64,000 bases of DNA, from contig NZ_WOFU01000012.1 of the NCBI RefSeq assembly GCF_016879755.1, forward strand, positions 1 to 64,000. Reading direction: 5' to 3'. The notes below the pieces were generated by a model, which was not told the origin of the DNA, made no database searches, and saw only the letters and a list, made by a program, of their open reading frames with translations. A program made the position numbers and the translations under genes. Shown here piece after piece: positions 9,426-18,584 of the stretch (the stretch's first letter is position 1; the number at the start of each line of letters is the position of its first letter). This DNA comes from Bacillus sp. B15-48 (GTDB lineage Bacteria; Bacillota; Bacilli; Bacillales; Cytobacillaceae).

Positions 9426-9538
9426 ACCTAGCCGATTTATCAACAATCCCCTTTATAAAAAAACATGTCACTTCTATCAATTGCTCCCATTTTTTCGATT
9501 AAAGCGAATGACAGGCATTGTTCTTATCCTAGTCACTC

Positions 9539-10450
9539 CTACTTCCTAAACTCCTTCTGTAAATTTTTAGGGGAAACATTGTATTCTTTTTTAAAAAGTC
9601 GATAGAAGCTCGAATAATCTTGAAAGCCGCACTTGGTGGCGATTTCCTCAATTGATAGCTCATTTTGCTTGATTAAAGGAACGGCCATTGCTAACCGTTT
9701 CAACAATACATATCGATAAAATGGCACCTTCATGTAGTTCTTAAAATAATGAGAAAAATAATATTTGTTTAAATGGAAATGATTTGAAACATTGTCCAAA
9801 TTCATATCTGAGTCGGTTAAATGAGTTTCAATGTATTTTGTGATCGCATTAAAACGTTTATCGGCATCACTTCTTAAATTGTCCGTTGGCTTGCCATTTG
9901 TGGGATTAAAGATGATTTGCAGAGCCTGAAATAAGAGATAATGCAAGGCAAAGGAATGAGGCCCACTATTGTTCTTAATTCGGTGGGCGCTAATTTCTTT
10001 GAAGAGAGCGAGAATTTCCTTTAAGTTTTCCGAATGTAGATGAAAGACATATGATCCCTGTGTTTTATGATAAATTAAGCTATCATTCAAGGAAGGAGAG
10101 ATCGATAGGAATTCTCCGAGTAATGATTTACTAATGGTCGTTACGATTCTCTCATAGTTGTCGAAATCGCTCACTTTTGCCCAATGGACCGCGTATGGGG
10201 GAATGATGACGACATCCCCTTTCGTTAGGGAATAGGTTTGTCCTTCACAAAAAAATTCACATTCTCCCCCTAAAAATACGAGAACTTCCATTGCGTCGTG
10301 ACTGTGTAAGCGAAATAAATACTCAATTTTAGAATAATTTTCTAAAAATTCTTTAGGCATTCTACCCCAATCATGTGATTGATAATGTTTGCTCCAATAA
10401 TAAATCTCAAAATCCTCATTCATTACGGGCATAAATGTCGATTCTCTCAT
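9539..10450 (-). CDS. AraC-family regulator with N-terminal cupin
   Basis: A 303-residue protein. Residues ~45-110 form a cupin-like sensing domain (RLHSHDAMEVLVFLGGECEF, then GDVVIIPPYAVHW). Residues ~205-300 are the double helix-turn-helix of AraC (HFHLNKYYFSHYFKNY; IATKCGFQDYSSFYRLFKK). ATG start after AAAAGGAG. It is divergent from the PTS-like permease and GH3 genes and probably activates them on sensing a sugar. The promoter region lies between 10450 and 10717. Confidence 0.88.
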   Translation of the reverse strand: MRESTFMPVMNEDFEIYYWSKHYQSHDWGRMPKEFLENYSKIEYLFRLHSHDAMEVLVFLGGECEFFCEGQTYSLTKGDVVIIPPYAVHWAKVSDFDNYERIVTTISKSLLGEFLSISPSLNDSLIYHKTQGSYVFHLHSENLKEILALFKEISAHRIKNNSGPHSFALHYLLFQALQIIFNPTNGKPTDNLRSDADKRFNAITKYIETHLTDSDMNLDNVSNHFHLNKYYFSHYFKNYMKVPFYRYVLLKRLAMAVPLIKQNELSIEEIATKCGFQDYSSFYRLFKKEYNVSPKNLQKEFRK

Positions 10451-10716
10451 AATAGTACTCCTTTTTTAAAAAGCAAGATATACAATATTTTTAGCAAAAA
10501 CAACAATTTATTTCACACAATTCCTTGCTATTATATCACTGTAACGTAAATGAAATAATTCTTAGAGGAAATGAAAGCCTTGCCTTTTGGGGATTATAGA
10601 GATGTTAGTTAATCTCCAGTTTCGTTGGCATAATCATTTTGCTCTTTCTTCCTCTAAAATTTCTTAGTAAACAACAGTTGGACAGCAAAAGATATTACAA
10701 CAAGGAGGATACAATC

Positions 10717-12321
10717 TTGGAAAACAATGCAACGACGACAAATCAGGCTGCAGAGAAAGAAACAGTCGTAAATAAAATTTTAGGGGCAATTAGCGGGAGT
10801 TTTGCGCCAATTTTAGGGGTGCTTGCCGGTTCAGGTTTAATTTCGGCATTATTATCGATTTTAATGTCATTAGGGTGGGTTTCTGCTGAAAGCGGTACCT
10901 ACGCGATTCTGTCTGCTGCTGGACATGCTGTTTTTTACTTCTTCCCGATTTTCCTTGGCTATACGATGGCCAACAAGTTGGGAGCCAATGGTTTCGTTGG
11001 CGCAGCGATTGGGGCAGCGCTATTAGAGCCAAGTTATGTCAATTTAGTCACGAACCAGGCACAAGAGGTCGCGTTTTTAGGGATTCCGGTGATGTTGGCG
11101 AGTTATTCTTCAACCGTGTTTCCGATTTTAATCGCGGCATCGATCTACGCCTTATTAGATAAGTTTTTACGAAAAGTGATTTATAAAGAACTACAAATGT
11201 TTATCAACCCGATGATTTCATTGCTAATTATTGTGCCATTAACGATTCTCATTTTTGGTCCGTTTGGTACCTATGTCGGTCAAGGCTTAGCATTTGTTAT
11301 TCAGTTTTTAATCAGCAATAGCGCTATCATTACTGGAGCAGTCATGGGAGCCGCATGGTCTTTCTTAACGATTTTAGGGCTGCATTGGGCGGTGATTCCA
11401 ATTTTCATTGCTAATCTAGCCGCAACAGGTCTTGATCCAATTATGGCTATGATTGCCGCAGCTCCGTTTGCTCAAATCGGAATGGGACTTGGTGTCTTCT
11501 TGAAAACGAAAGATACGCAGTTAAAATTGCTTGCCGGATCAGGTTTATTGCCTAGTGCCTTAGCTGGGACAACCGAAATTATTACTTATGGGATTCTCGT
11601 CCGTTATAAACGAACGATGTTATACGTTGCGATTGCTGGAGCGATTGGTGGGGCAATTAATGGCGCATTAGGAGTATCCGGAACAGCGTTTGCACTCCCA
11701 AGTTTCTTGTCGATTCCAGTCTTTACACCGATCGGATTATATGTGTTAGGTGTCTTCAGTTCTTTACTTGTAGCCATGGTGCTTACGCTAGTATTCGGAT
11801 ATGAAGGCAAGCATGATCAAGCGGTGGTTGAAATAACAAACAAAGAATTTGGCTTAGGAAATGTAAAAAAAGAAACGATTGCGAGTCCATTAACTGGACG
11901 CGTGATTCCATTAAATAAATTAGCTGAGCCACTTTTTTCAACCGAAACGGTAGGGAAGGGTATTGCGATTGAACCGACAAAAGGGGAAATTATTTCTCCA
12001 GTCGATGGTGTCGTTACAACCTTATTCCCAAGTAAACATGCGATTGGAATTACCTCAAATGAGGGAGCGGAAATTTTAATCTATATTGGTGATAATACGG
12101 TTCATTTGCAAGGAAAATATTTTACCTCTCATGTCAAGCAATGGGATCCAGTAAAAAAAGGCGATTTGCTCATTGAATTTGACCTGGAAAACATAAAAGC
12201 TGCTGGTTATGATTTGAAATCTCCAATCATCATTACCAATACAGAACACTATTTAGATGTGAAACCAATGAAAGAAGGGGACGTTCAAGCAAGTGAGCCA
12301 TTAATGAAACTGGATGCATAG
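10717..12321 (+). CDS. PTS-type beta-glucoside permease, EIIC-EIIA only, EIIA phospho-His replaced by Tyr
   Basis: A 534-residue protein starting at TTG 10717, 8 nt after AAGGAGG; an upstream in-frame ATG has no ribosome site. Residues ~15-375 are the EIIC membrane domain of the BglF/BglP group (ISGSFAPILGVLAGSGLI, GLHWAVIPIF, SGLLPSALAGTTEI). Residues ~390-534 are a glucose-type EIIA domain. Two departures from the family are visible. The N-terminal EIIB domain is absent. The EIIA active-site His that receives phosphate is Tyr456 (AEILIYIGDNTVHL; family AEILIHIG). The second EIIA His is kept (His441, SKHAIGI). Followed by a GH3 glycosidase, it may work without phosphorylation. Confidence 0.85.
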   Translation: MENNATTTNQAAEKETVVNKILGAISGSFAPILGVLAGSGLISALLSILMSLGWVSAESGTYAILSAAGHAVFYFFPIFLGYTMANKLGANGFVGAAIGAALLEPSYVNLVTNQAQEVAFLGIPVMLASYSSTVFPILIAASIYALLDKFLRKVIYKELQMFINPMISLLIIVPLTILIFGPFGTYVGQGLAFVIQFLISNSAIITGAVMGAAWSFLTILGLHWAVIPIFIANLAATGLDPIMAMIAAAPFAQIGMGLGVFLKTKDTQLKLLAGSGLLPSALAGTTEIITYGILVRYKRTMLYVAIAGAIGGAINGALGVSGTAFALPSFLSIPVFTPIGLYVLGVFSSLLVAMVLTLVFGYEGKHDQAVVEITNKEFGLGNVKKETIASPLTGRVIPLNKLAEPLFSTETVGKGIAIEPTKGEIISPVDGVVTTLFPSKHAIGITSNEGAEILIYIGDNTVHLQGKYFTSHVKQWDPVKKGDLLIEFDLENIKAAGYDLKSPIIITNTEHYLDVKPMKEGDVQASEPLMKLDA

Positions 12322-12367
12322 GGCAAACAAACTTTTTTAAAAATAGAACTTATTAGGAGGAACTTAC

Positions 12368-14482
12368 GTGCAAAAGCAACCAGAATTACAAGTGAGAACG
12401 AAGAAACTCATTGAACAAGATGGTCTGAAATTTAAAGATTTAAATAATAATGGCAAGCTCGACCCTTATGAAGATTGGCGGTTAAGCCCGAAAGAACGGG
12501 CGGAAAACCTTGTTTCCTTGATGAATATGGATGAAAAAATCGGAATGATGCTGATTAATTCAAGGAAAATGGGTCTTGCTCAGGAAGATAAAAGCAAGAC
12601 AAGTCATGAAGGCGTATTAGATGAAAGTGTGATTGAAAAAGGCGAAACGATTTTCGCGATGAGCAAAGTATACGGAACGACGCATACAATTCTAAATAGA
12701 GACTTAAGACATTTTATTTTAAGAGACAATTTCAGCCCCGCGGAAATGGCGGAATGGGTCAACAAGATGAATGAAGTTTCCGAAGGATCACGCTTAGGAA
12801 TTCCTGTGCTCGTGGCCTCAAATTCGAGAAATGAAAATGGTGAGGCCGTTTTCGGGATGAATGATGCAATTGGGATTTTCTCAACATGGCCAGGAACGCT
12901 AGGCCTTGCTGCAGCGGCAAAAGGGGATATTAAAAATGGTGGTGATGCCTCCCTTATTAGTGAATTTGCCAGCATTGCCCGAAAAGAATGGAATGCAACT
13001 GGTTTAAGAAAAGGCTATATGTATATGGCGGATGTAGTGACCGACCCAAGATGGCAACGGACATATGGTACATTTGGCGAAGATCCAGAGTTTATTGCCG
13101 ATGTGATTGGCCGGATCCTTGATGAATTCCAAGGAGAAACATTAAGTAGTGATAGTATTGCAATGACAACGAAGCATTTCCCTGGTGGGGGAGCGCGAGA
13201 AAATGGCTTTGATCCTCACTATGAAGAAGGAAAGTGGAATCTTTATCCAACGCCAGGCAGCTTAGAAAAATACCATATGCCGCCATTTAAAGCTGCTGCC
13301 GAACATGGCACGTCTTCGATCATGCCATACTACTCGATTCCAAGCATTAAAAAGGGAGTCGTTCAGGAATTTGAAGGCGAAGAGATTCCATTTGAGGAAG
13401 TGGGCTTTGCGTTTAATCATTACTTCCTAAACCATATCCTTCGTGGCAAGCTTGGCTTCAAAGGCTATATAAATAGTGATAGTGGAATTGTCAATAATAT
13501 GTGCTGGGGCGTGGAAAAGAGCAGTATTGCCGAACGTTTTGCAAAAGCAATTAATGCTGGTACCGATTTGATTGCCGACAGTAACGATATAGAAAATCTC
13601 AAATTAGCAATCAGTAAAGGCTGGATCAGTGAAAAACGAATCAATGAAGCAAATGTGCGACTGCTTACAGAAATGTTCGCATTAGGTTTATTTGATGAGC
13701 GCACGTACAATGACCCAGCAAAAGCGACAGAAGTTATTAGTACAAAGGCGCATTGGGATGCCGCATACGAAGCACATAAAAAATCAGTGACTGTATTAAA
13801 AAATTCAAACGAAACTCTGCCACTGACAGCGGACAAGCTAGATGGGAAAAAGGTTTATGTAGAAGTTTTCCATAAGGACCAGGAAAGAGCTGCTTCTTAT
13901 AGTGAAAAAGCAAGAAATGAAGCAAAAGAACTCGGACTATTTACGTTAACAGAGAACTATGAAGAAGCCGATACAGCAATTCTGTTCCTTCAGCCAAAAT
14001 CTGGTTCTTACTTTAATGCGACACCAGGTTTGCTTGAGCTGGAAATCTGTGAGGACAAAGTAAATGCGGCAATCGATGGTTCATTGTATCAGGAGACCAC
14101 TATAAGCGGGATGGACCATTTAAAAGCAGTCGTTGACAGCGTTCATAGTCGCGGTGGCAAAGTCGTGATGAGTGTGAACGTTATCCTGCCATGGATACTA
14201 GGAAATGTTGAACCAATGGCCGATGCCTTGATTGCGGGTTATGATACGTTCTACAATGCCCAGCTTGAAGTGATAGCAGGGAAACATCAACCATCAGGTG
14301 TCTTGCCAATCACCCTACCAGCAAATGAAGAAGTCATTGCTGTGTACCAAGATGGCCGATGTGTCTCACCAAATGATGTACCAGGATACGACAAAGACAA
14401 ATACATGCCAGCAGGAATGAGCTATGCTTATAAAGATTCAGACGGAAATGTCTATAAACTCGGACATGGATTGAGCTGGTAA
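12368..14482 (+). CDS. GH3-family beta-glycosidase
   Basis: A 704-residue cytoplasmic protein without a signal peptide. The TIM-barrel half has the transition-state motif TKHFPGGG (~residue 265) and the nucleophile Asp in GYINSDSGIV (~370). The alpha/beta sandwich half follows (KKSVTVLKNSNETLPL, ~480). GTG start after AGGAGGAA. Retaining GH3 enzymes release glucose or similar sugars from the non-reducing end of beta-linked substrates and act on non-phosphorylated glycosides, in contrast to GH1 or GH4 phospho-glycosidases that usually accompany PTS. It is co-transcribed with the permease (46-bp gap). Confidence 0.88.
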   Translation: MQKQPELQVRTKKLIEQDGLKFKDLNNNGKLDPYEDWRLSPKERAENLVSLMNMDEKIGMMLINSRKMGLAQEDKSKTSHEGVLDESVIEKGETIFAMSKVYGTTHTILNRDLRHFILRDNFSPAEMAEWVNKMNEVSEGSRLGIPVLVASNSRNENGEAVFGMNDAIGIFSTWPGTLGLAAAAKGDIKNGGDASLISEFASIARKEWNATGLRKGYMYMADVVTDPRWQRTYGTFGEDPEFIADVIGRILDEFQGETLSSDSIAMTTKHFPGGGARENGFDPHYEEGKWNLYPTPGSLEKYHMPPFKAAAEHGTSSIMPYYSIPSIKKGVVQEFEGEEIPFEEVGFAFNHYFLNHILRGKLGFKGYINSDSGIVNNMCWGVEKSSIAERFAKAINAGTDLIADSNDIENLKLAISKGWISEKRINEANVRLLTEMFALGLFDERTYNDPAKATEVISTKAHWDAAYEAHKKSVTVLKNSNETLPLTADKLDGKKVYVEVFHKDQERAASYSEKARNEAKELGLFTLTENYEEADTAILFLQPKSGSYFNATPGLLELEICEDKVNAAIDGSLYQETTISGMDHLKAVVDSVHSRGGKVVMSVNVILPWILGNVEPMADALIAGYDTFYNAQLEVIAGKHQPSGVLPITLPANEEVIAVYQDGRCVSPNDVPGYDKDKYMPAGMSYAYKDSDGNVYKLGHGLSW

Positions 14483-14516
14483 CATGGAAACAAAGCGGAA
14501 CACCGTGGAACACCGT

Positions 14517-14543
14517 GGAACACCGGGACGGTTCTGGTGTTCC
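14517..14543. repeat. GGAACACC hairpin repeat, copy 1
   Basis: GGAACACC-GGGACGGTTCT-GGTGTTCC has a perfect 8-bp stem. It is preceded by two short tandem GGAACACCGT units (14497-14516). It lies just after the GH3 gene and marks the left end of a local duplication. Confidence 0.8.
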
Positions 14544-14802
14544 ATTTCCCCTGGTGTTTCGAACGGTGCTGTTATGAAAATAGAATGAAACGAACCCTTT
14601 CAGGTGGTGGGTTCGTTTTTTTTTATGCTTTTTTAAGAATGCAACTCATTATTAATATGGATTTGCCCTATGTTCTTTTGGGACAGGCTATAGAAGAAGT
14701 TTGCGAGTTTGTCCATTTACTTATATATGAAACTAATGTACTATTTTGATTGAGGGAATCTAGTAAAAAAGAACCATAAAAACGCATAAAAAAGGGGGTC
14801 CT

Positions 14803-14898
14803 ATGGATAAAAATCGATTCATTACTATAGGTTTAACGCTGGCTGGAATTATTGGCGGTTCTCAAATAGGTAGGGCAACAAGAAGTGTTAAAAAGGAT
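14803..14898 (+). pseudogene. Truncated duplicate of the GGDEF protein N-terminus
   Basis: Thirty-two codons (MDKNRFITIGLTLAG... to VKKD) are identical in protein to the start of the gene at 15168 and then break off at hairpin repeat copy 2. It has its own ribosome site (AAAAGGGGG). It could produce a short membrane peptide with an unrelated tail up to 15057. Confidence 0.8.
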
Positions 14899-14925
14899 GA
14901 AACACCGGGACGGTTCTGGTGTTCC
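14899..14925. repeat. GGAACACC hairpin repeat, copy 2
   Basis: GAAACACC-GGGACGGTTCT-GGTGTTCC. It sits exactly at the junction between the two duplicated units. Confidence 0.8.
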
Positions 14926-15167
14926 ATTTCGAACCCTTTCAGGTGGTGGGTTCGTTTTTTTTATGCTTTTTTAAGAATGCAACTCATTATTTGTTCATTA
15001 TTTGAGTCGTTTCTTTTAATATGGATTTGCCCTATGTTCTTTTGGGACAGGCTATAGAAGAAGTTTGCGAGTTTGTCCATTTACTTATATATGAAACTAA
15101 TGTACTATTTTGATTGAAGGAATCTAGTAAAAAAGAATCATAAAGACGCATAAAAAAGGGGGGACCT

Positions 15168-16562
15168 ATGGATAAGAATCGATTCATTACTATAGGTTTA
15201 ACGCTGGCTGGAATTATTGGCGGTTCTCAAATAGGTAGGGCAACAAGAAGTGTTAAAAAGGATCATAGTATGATTGAAGCGATTTCAGATCCTTATTTTT
15301 TATTAGATCGAAAATGGAAGTTTGTTTACATAAATAACGAGGCAGCCAAGCACTTACAAAAAGCAAAAAAGGAAATTATCGGAAAAAAGTTATGGGAAAT
15401 CTATCCTCAATCGATTGGTTTATACCTTCATGAACAGTACCTTCAAGCAATTGATTCAGGAAAAGAAACGAAATTTGAAACCTATTTTGACACCATTGAG
15501 AGATGGTACAGTGTAAAAGTGAATCCAAGTAGAGAAGGGTTATCCATTTTATTTATCGATATTACTGAACATAAAAATACAAATGAAGAATTAAAAAGGA
15601 AAGAGGAATTTTATCGTTTTATCGCGGAAAATTCTTCTGATATTATCATGAGATTAAATAAAAAAGGGGCACTGTCATTTATCTCGCCAGCATGTTATTC
15701 TGTTTTAGGCTATCGAGACGAGGAAATGATGTCTCAAGATTTTATCGACTTGGTCCACCCAGATGATCAAGAATATTTTAGGACATCGATATTAACTTCA
15801 GATGTTGACTGGGAGTTAATGACGTTCATTTATCGCATGCGCAAACAGGATGGTACTTATATTTGGATGGAAGCAACAGCAAGGAGAATCCTTGATGAAC
15901 TAGAAAAGCTTGATGAAATTCTCACCGTTTCACGAGATATTACAAAACGAAAAAACAAAGAACAAGAGTTACAACTTCAAAATGAACAACTTCTAAAACT
16001 TTCGAACACGGATGCGTTAACGGAAGTTGGCAACCGAAGAGCTCTTGAGCTAACATTTAATGAGGAATGGAAAAGGGCACTAAGAAGCAAAACACCAATT
16101 AGTGTGATTTTATTAGATATTGATCATTTTAAAATTTTCAATGATTCCTATGGGCACCAAAATGGGGATCAATGTCTTTATACCATCGCGAAAACAATCA
16201 AAGAGACGCTTAAACGTTCTACAGATTTCGTTGCTAGATATGGGGGAGAAGAATTTATTATCCTTCTGCCTTCGACGAATATCAAAGGAGCACGTTCGGT
16301 CGCTGAATCAATCCGGAAAAATATTCAAAAGTTAAAAATCCCACATGAGTATTCACCAACAAAAAAGCTTGTGACTGTTTCGATTGGAATAGCATCGATT
16401 CACCCTCGTAAAAATGATAATCCCAAAAGCTTAATTTTTCGTGCTGATAACGCACTTTACAAAGCGAAGTCTAATGGACGGAACAAAATCGCAGTAAATA
16501 AAGCCAAGAAACACCGGGACGGTTCTGGTGTTCCGCCACAAGCAAAAAGCGGATTGGAGTAA
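15168..16562 (+). CDS. Membrane-anchored PAS-PAS-GGDEF diguanylate cyclase
   Basis: A 464-residue protein with an N-terminal membrane or anchor segment (ITIGLTLAGIIGGS, residues 7-22), two PAS domains (~40-135 and ~145-265) and a GGDEF domain (~285-450). The active site is GGEEF at about residue 358. An RxxD product-inhibition site (RSTD) lies five residues before it. It should make cyclic di-GMP in response to PAS signals. No EAL domain is fused. The last ~18 codons are derived from hairpin repeat copy 3 (KHRDGSGVPP), which replaced the original C-terminus. RBS AAAGGGGGG. Confidence 0.9.
   Translation: MDKNRFITIGLTLAGIIGGSQIGRATRSVKKDHSMIEAISDPYFLLDRKWKFVYINNEAAKHLQKAKKEIIGKKLWEIYPQSIGLYLHEQYLQAIDSGKETKFETYFDTIERWYSVKVNPSREGLSILFIDITEHKNTNEELKRKEEFYRFIAENSSDIIMRLNKKGALSFISPACYSVLGYRDEEMMSQDFIDLVHPDDQEYFRTSILTSDVDWELMTFIYRMRKQDGTYIWMEATARRILDELEKLDEILTVSRDITKRKNKEQELQLQNEQLLKLSNTDALTEVGNRRALELTFNEEWKRALRSKTPISVILLDIDHFKIFNDSYGHQNGDQCLYTIAKTIKETLKRSTDFVARYGGEEFIILLPSTNIKGARSVAESIRKNIQKLKIPHEYSPTKKLVTVSIGIASIHPRKNDNPKSLIFRADNALYKAKSNGRNKIAVNKAKKHRDGSGVPPQAKSGLE
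16508..16534. repeat. GGAACACC hairpin repeat, copy 3, inside a coding tail
   Basis: GAAACACC-GGGACGGTTCT-GGTGTTCC lies inside the 3' end of the GGDEF gene and encodes KHRDGSGVP. Confidence 0.8.
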
Positions 16563-16621
16563 CCGATGTATTTCCTTTGGAATACAGTAGTAAAAAATGG
16601 ATGAGTCGTAGGTGATTATAG

Positions 16622-16942
16622 GTGGACCTTCGGTTTGACATGTATATTAGGCCAGATGCCATCATTCTAATACCAGTCCTTTATTTTATCGGTTTATTCC
16701 TTAGAAAAACACCTTATATTCCTGAGTGGAGTCATGTTTGGATACAATTAATGTTTGCGGTGATCGCTTGTAACCTATACTACGGGTGGGAAATACAATC
16801 AGTTGTGCAAGGAATACTCGTAACAGGGGCTGCGGAAGTATCAAGAGGTTTAATTCATCAAACGATAAACGGAATGAGTGGGGTTAAAGAGAATTCTGAT
16901 AAAGGAAAAGAGAAAGAGAAAGAAAGAGATCGGCCCGATTAA
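16622..16942 (+). CDS. Holin-like small membrane protein (Hol44-type)
   Basis: A 106-residue protein with three hydrophobic segments (IILIPVLYFIGLFL, HVWIQLMFAVIACNLYY, SVVQGILVTGAAEV) and a highly charged lysine/glutamate tail. The order, the WIQL...Y motif and the VTGAAEV...INQ-like end resemble the Hol44 phage holin family. Such proteins also occur outside prophages, and no other phage gene is near. The GTG at 16622 or the ATG at 16640 could be the start. It probably shares a transcript with the GGDEF gene. Confidence 0.6.
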   Translation: MDLRFDMYIRPDAIILIPVLYFIGLFLRKTPYIPEWSHVWIQLMFAVIACNLYYGWEIQSVVQGILVTGAAEVSRGLIHQTINGMSGVKENSDKGKEKEKERDRPD

Positions 16943-17030
16943 GTTTTTATTCCCCTTTCTATAATATTTTAGGAATTATTTTAAATTAGTATGAAGGAAT
17001 TTAAAAGAAATGGATGACTAACCGTAAAAA

Positions 17031-17078
17031 AATGCCTGTTACCCGTCGAAAATTCGACAGGTAACAGGCATTTTTTTC
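17031..17078. terminator. Bidirectional terminator, TGCCTGTTACC-type repeat
   Basis: AATGCCTGTTACCCGTCGAA pairs with TTCGACAGGTAACAGGCATT and is flanked by A and T tracts on opposite sides. The same hairpin type recurs at 30231-30272, and a relative at 43476-43523, so it is a dispersed terminator-like repeat. Confidence 0.85.
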
Positions 17079-17389
17079 GGATGATCGAGTAAAAGTATTT
17101 GCCATCGTTGCTTAATCATTTATTGGTAAATTGGGATGAATAACAGAGCCACTAATCTTGGTTTGGCGATTAAACAATACCACAAGAAAATACACATTTT
17201 TGTTTTTTAACTAATGTTTAGGATTCAAAGCCATCGCGTTTGAGTTTTCGTTCTTCTCCCGTTTTTTGCTGTGGATTGGGGTTGTTTTCTTCCTTAAGAA
17301 TCACAATTTATAATCCTGATATTGCTGAAAATCATTAAACTGCTCCTATTGAAGAGAATTTCTTTGAGAAAAATGAACAACTGTAAACA
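17079..17389. other. Gene-free stretch before the aromatic cluster
   Basis: No supportable ORF on either strand. AT-rich with no obvious repeat. It leads into the sigma-54 control region at 17390-17503. Confidence 0.4.
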
Positions 17390-17421
17390 TTAACAATTGT
17401 TCATTTTTGGACGATTGTTAA
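17390..17421. promoter_or_regulatory. Candidate upstream activator site for the enhancer-binding protein
   Basis: TTAACAATT and GATTGTTAA form an inverted repeat with a 14-bp spacer, 68-99 bp upstream of the sigma-54 promoter. That is the range where sigma-54 activators bind. The protein encoded at 19850 is the likely ligand. Inference from position and symmetry. Confidence 0.5.
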
Positions 17422-17488
17422 CTGAAAATAATAAATATTCTAAACTGTTTTTATTGTTAAAACAACATTTTGGTTAATTTAAATATCT

Positions 17489-17503
17489 TGGCACGTATTT
17501 TGC
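17489..17503 (+). promoter_or_regulatory. Sigma-54 (-24/-12) promoter of the aromatic cluster
   Basis: TGGCAC-GTATT-TTGC matches the sigma-54 consensus TGGCAC-N5-TTGC exactly, with GG and GC ten bases apart. It lies 75 bp before the first gene (17579). The cluster encodes a sigma-54 activator. Confidence 0.9.
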
Positions 17504-17578
17504 ATTATATAAAAATGAAAACCAAAATTTACAATGATAATCGTTGTAAGGTATTTCAAAAAAGGGAGGGCATAGAAA

Positions 17579-18523
17579 ATGAAAAATGAGTATTTAATTT
17601 CACAGTTAGCTCATGTTGAGTTAATTTCACCGAAGCTAGAAGAGACGGTCAAATTCATGAAGGAGATGATTGGCTTAGAAGTAACGGAAAGAGTTGGACA
17701 ATCCGTATATATGCGTGCCTGGAATGATTATTTTCATCATTCACTAAAAATAACGGAAGGTGAGCAGGCAGGTTTAGGACATATCGGTTTTCGTGCAACA
17801 GGACCAGAAGGACTTGAGCGGGCGGTAAAAATAATTGAAAGCACAGGCCTTGGGGAGGGTTGGATTGATGGCGAACAGGGACATGGTGCTGCTTATCGTT
17901 TCAAAACGCCAGGTGGTCATACAGCAGAGGTGTTTTGGGATGTAGAGTGGTATCAAGCTCCAGAAGAAATGCGCAGTAAGTGGAAAAATCGTGCCCAAAA
18001 AATTGTTCGTCGCGGGGTTGGGGCGAAACGAATTGACCATGTTACTTGCGCATCACCTGATACACCAGCTGATCGTGAGTTTTTCCAATATATCGGTTTT
18101 CGCTTTCATGAAGGAATCTATACTTCGGTGACAGAACGAGAATTAGGCGCATGGTTGGCAGTCAGCAACTTGTCTCATGAAATTGCTTTCCTAAACCCAG
18201 ATCCAAATATTCCACGTGGGACGATGCATCATTTAGCCTATGCAGTGGATAGCAGAGAAGAAATCCTTATGGCAGCCGATACATTAATTGATTATGGGTA
18301 TAAATTGGAAGGTGGTCCAGACCGACACGCTTTGGCTGAAGGATTTTATCTATATGTAAGAGAGCCAGGCGGCAACCTTATAGAACTATATGCATTATCA
18401 CACCTGATTTTTGCGCCTGATTGGGGACCATTCAAGTGGAAAATTGAGGAAAACCCAAACAGTGCTTGGAGCGATGCAAATATTATGATTCCGTTAGACG
18501 ACAAACATGTAAAAACTAAATAA
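17579..18523 (+). CDS. Extradiol ring-cleavage dioxygenase, VOC superfamily (catechol 2,3-dioxygenase-like)
   Basis: A 314-residue protein with two vicinal-oxygen-chelate modules (residues ~8-122 and ~150-275). The C-terminal module has the expected Fe(II) ligands: His154 (RIDHVT), His217/218 (MHHLAYAV) and Glu269 (GNLIELYA). Type I extradiol enzymes insert O2 next to the two hydroxyls of a catechol, giving a yellow semialdehyde or keto acid. First gene after the sigma-54 promoter; RBS AAGGGAGGG. The next gene (18585) is a likely hydrolase for the cleavage product. Exact catechol unknown. Confidence 0.87.
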   Translation: MKNEYLISQLAHVELISPKLEETVKFMKEMIGLEVTERVGQSVYMRAWNDYFHHSLKITEGEQAGLGHIGFRATGPEGLERAVKIIESTGLGEGWIDGEQGHGAAYRFKTPGGHTAEVFWDVEWYQAPEEMRSKWKNRAQKIVRRGVGAKRIDHVTCASPDTPADREFFQYIGFRFHEGIYTSVTERELGAWLAVSNLSHEIAFLNPDPNIPRGTMHHLAYAVDSREEILMAADTLIDYGYKLEGGPDRHALAEGFYLYVREPGGNLIELYALSHLIFAPDWGPFKWKIEENPNSAWSDANIMIPLDDKHVKTK

Positions 18524-18584
18524 TATAATCTTTGATCGAAATACAATCTCATGTGAAAAAACGACAAAATGGAGGAACAAACTA

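Larger units (their letters stand above)
14517..15262 (+). repeat. Tandem duplication of ~360-380 bp
   Basis: Unit A (14517-14898) and unit B (14899-15262) share the same sequence order: hairpin repeat, GAACCCTTTCAGGTGGTGGG, a long non-coding stretch with GGGACAGGCTATAGAAGAAG, the ribosome site, and the first 32 codons of the GGDEF gene. The units differ by small indels and point changes. Both begin with the GGAACACC hairpin, which suggests recombination or slippage at that repeat. Confidence 0.85.

Noticed and set aside
12604-13925. Several reverse-strand ORFs inside the GH3 gene
   Set aside because: Antisense shadows of a conserved coding sequence, without ribosome sites or family motifs.
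14537-15057. Two ORFs of 70 and 84 residues
   Set aside because: The first and the tail of the second are translations of the duplicated non-coding unit; only the first 32 codons from 14803 derive from a real gene.
16622-16942. Prophage lysis module
   Set aside because: A single holin-like protein without endolysin, terminase, portal or tail genes nearby does not support a prophage.
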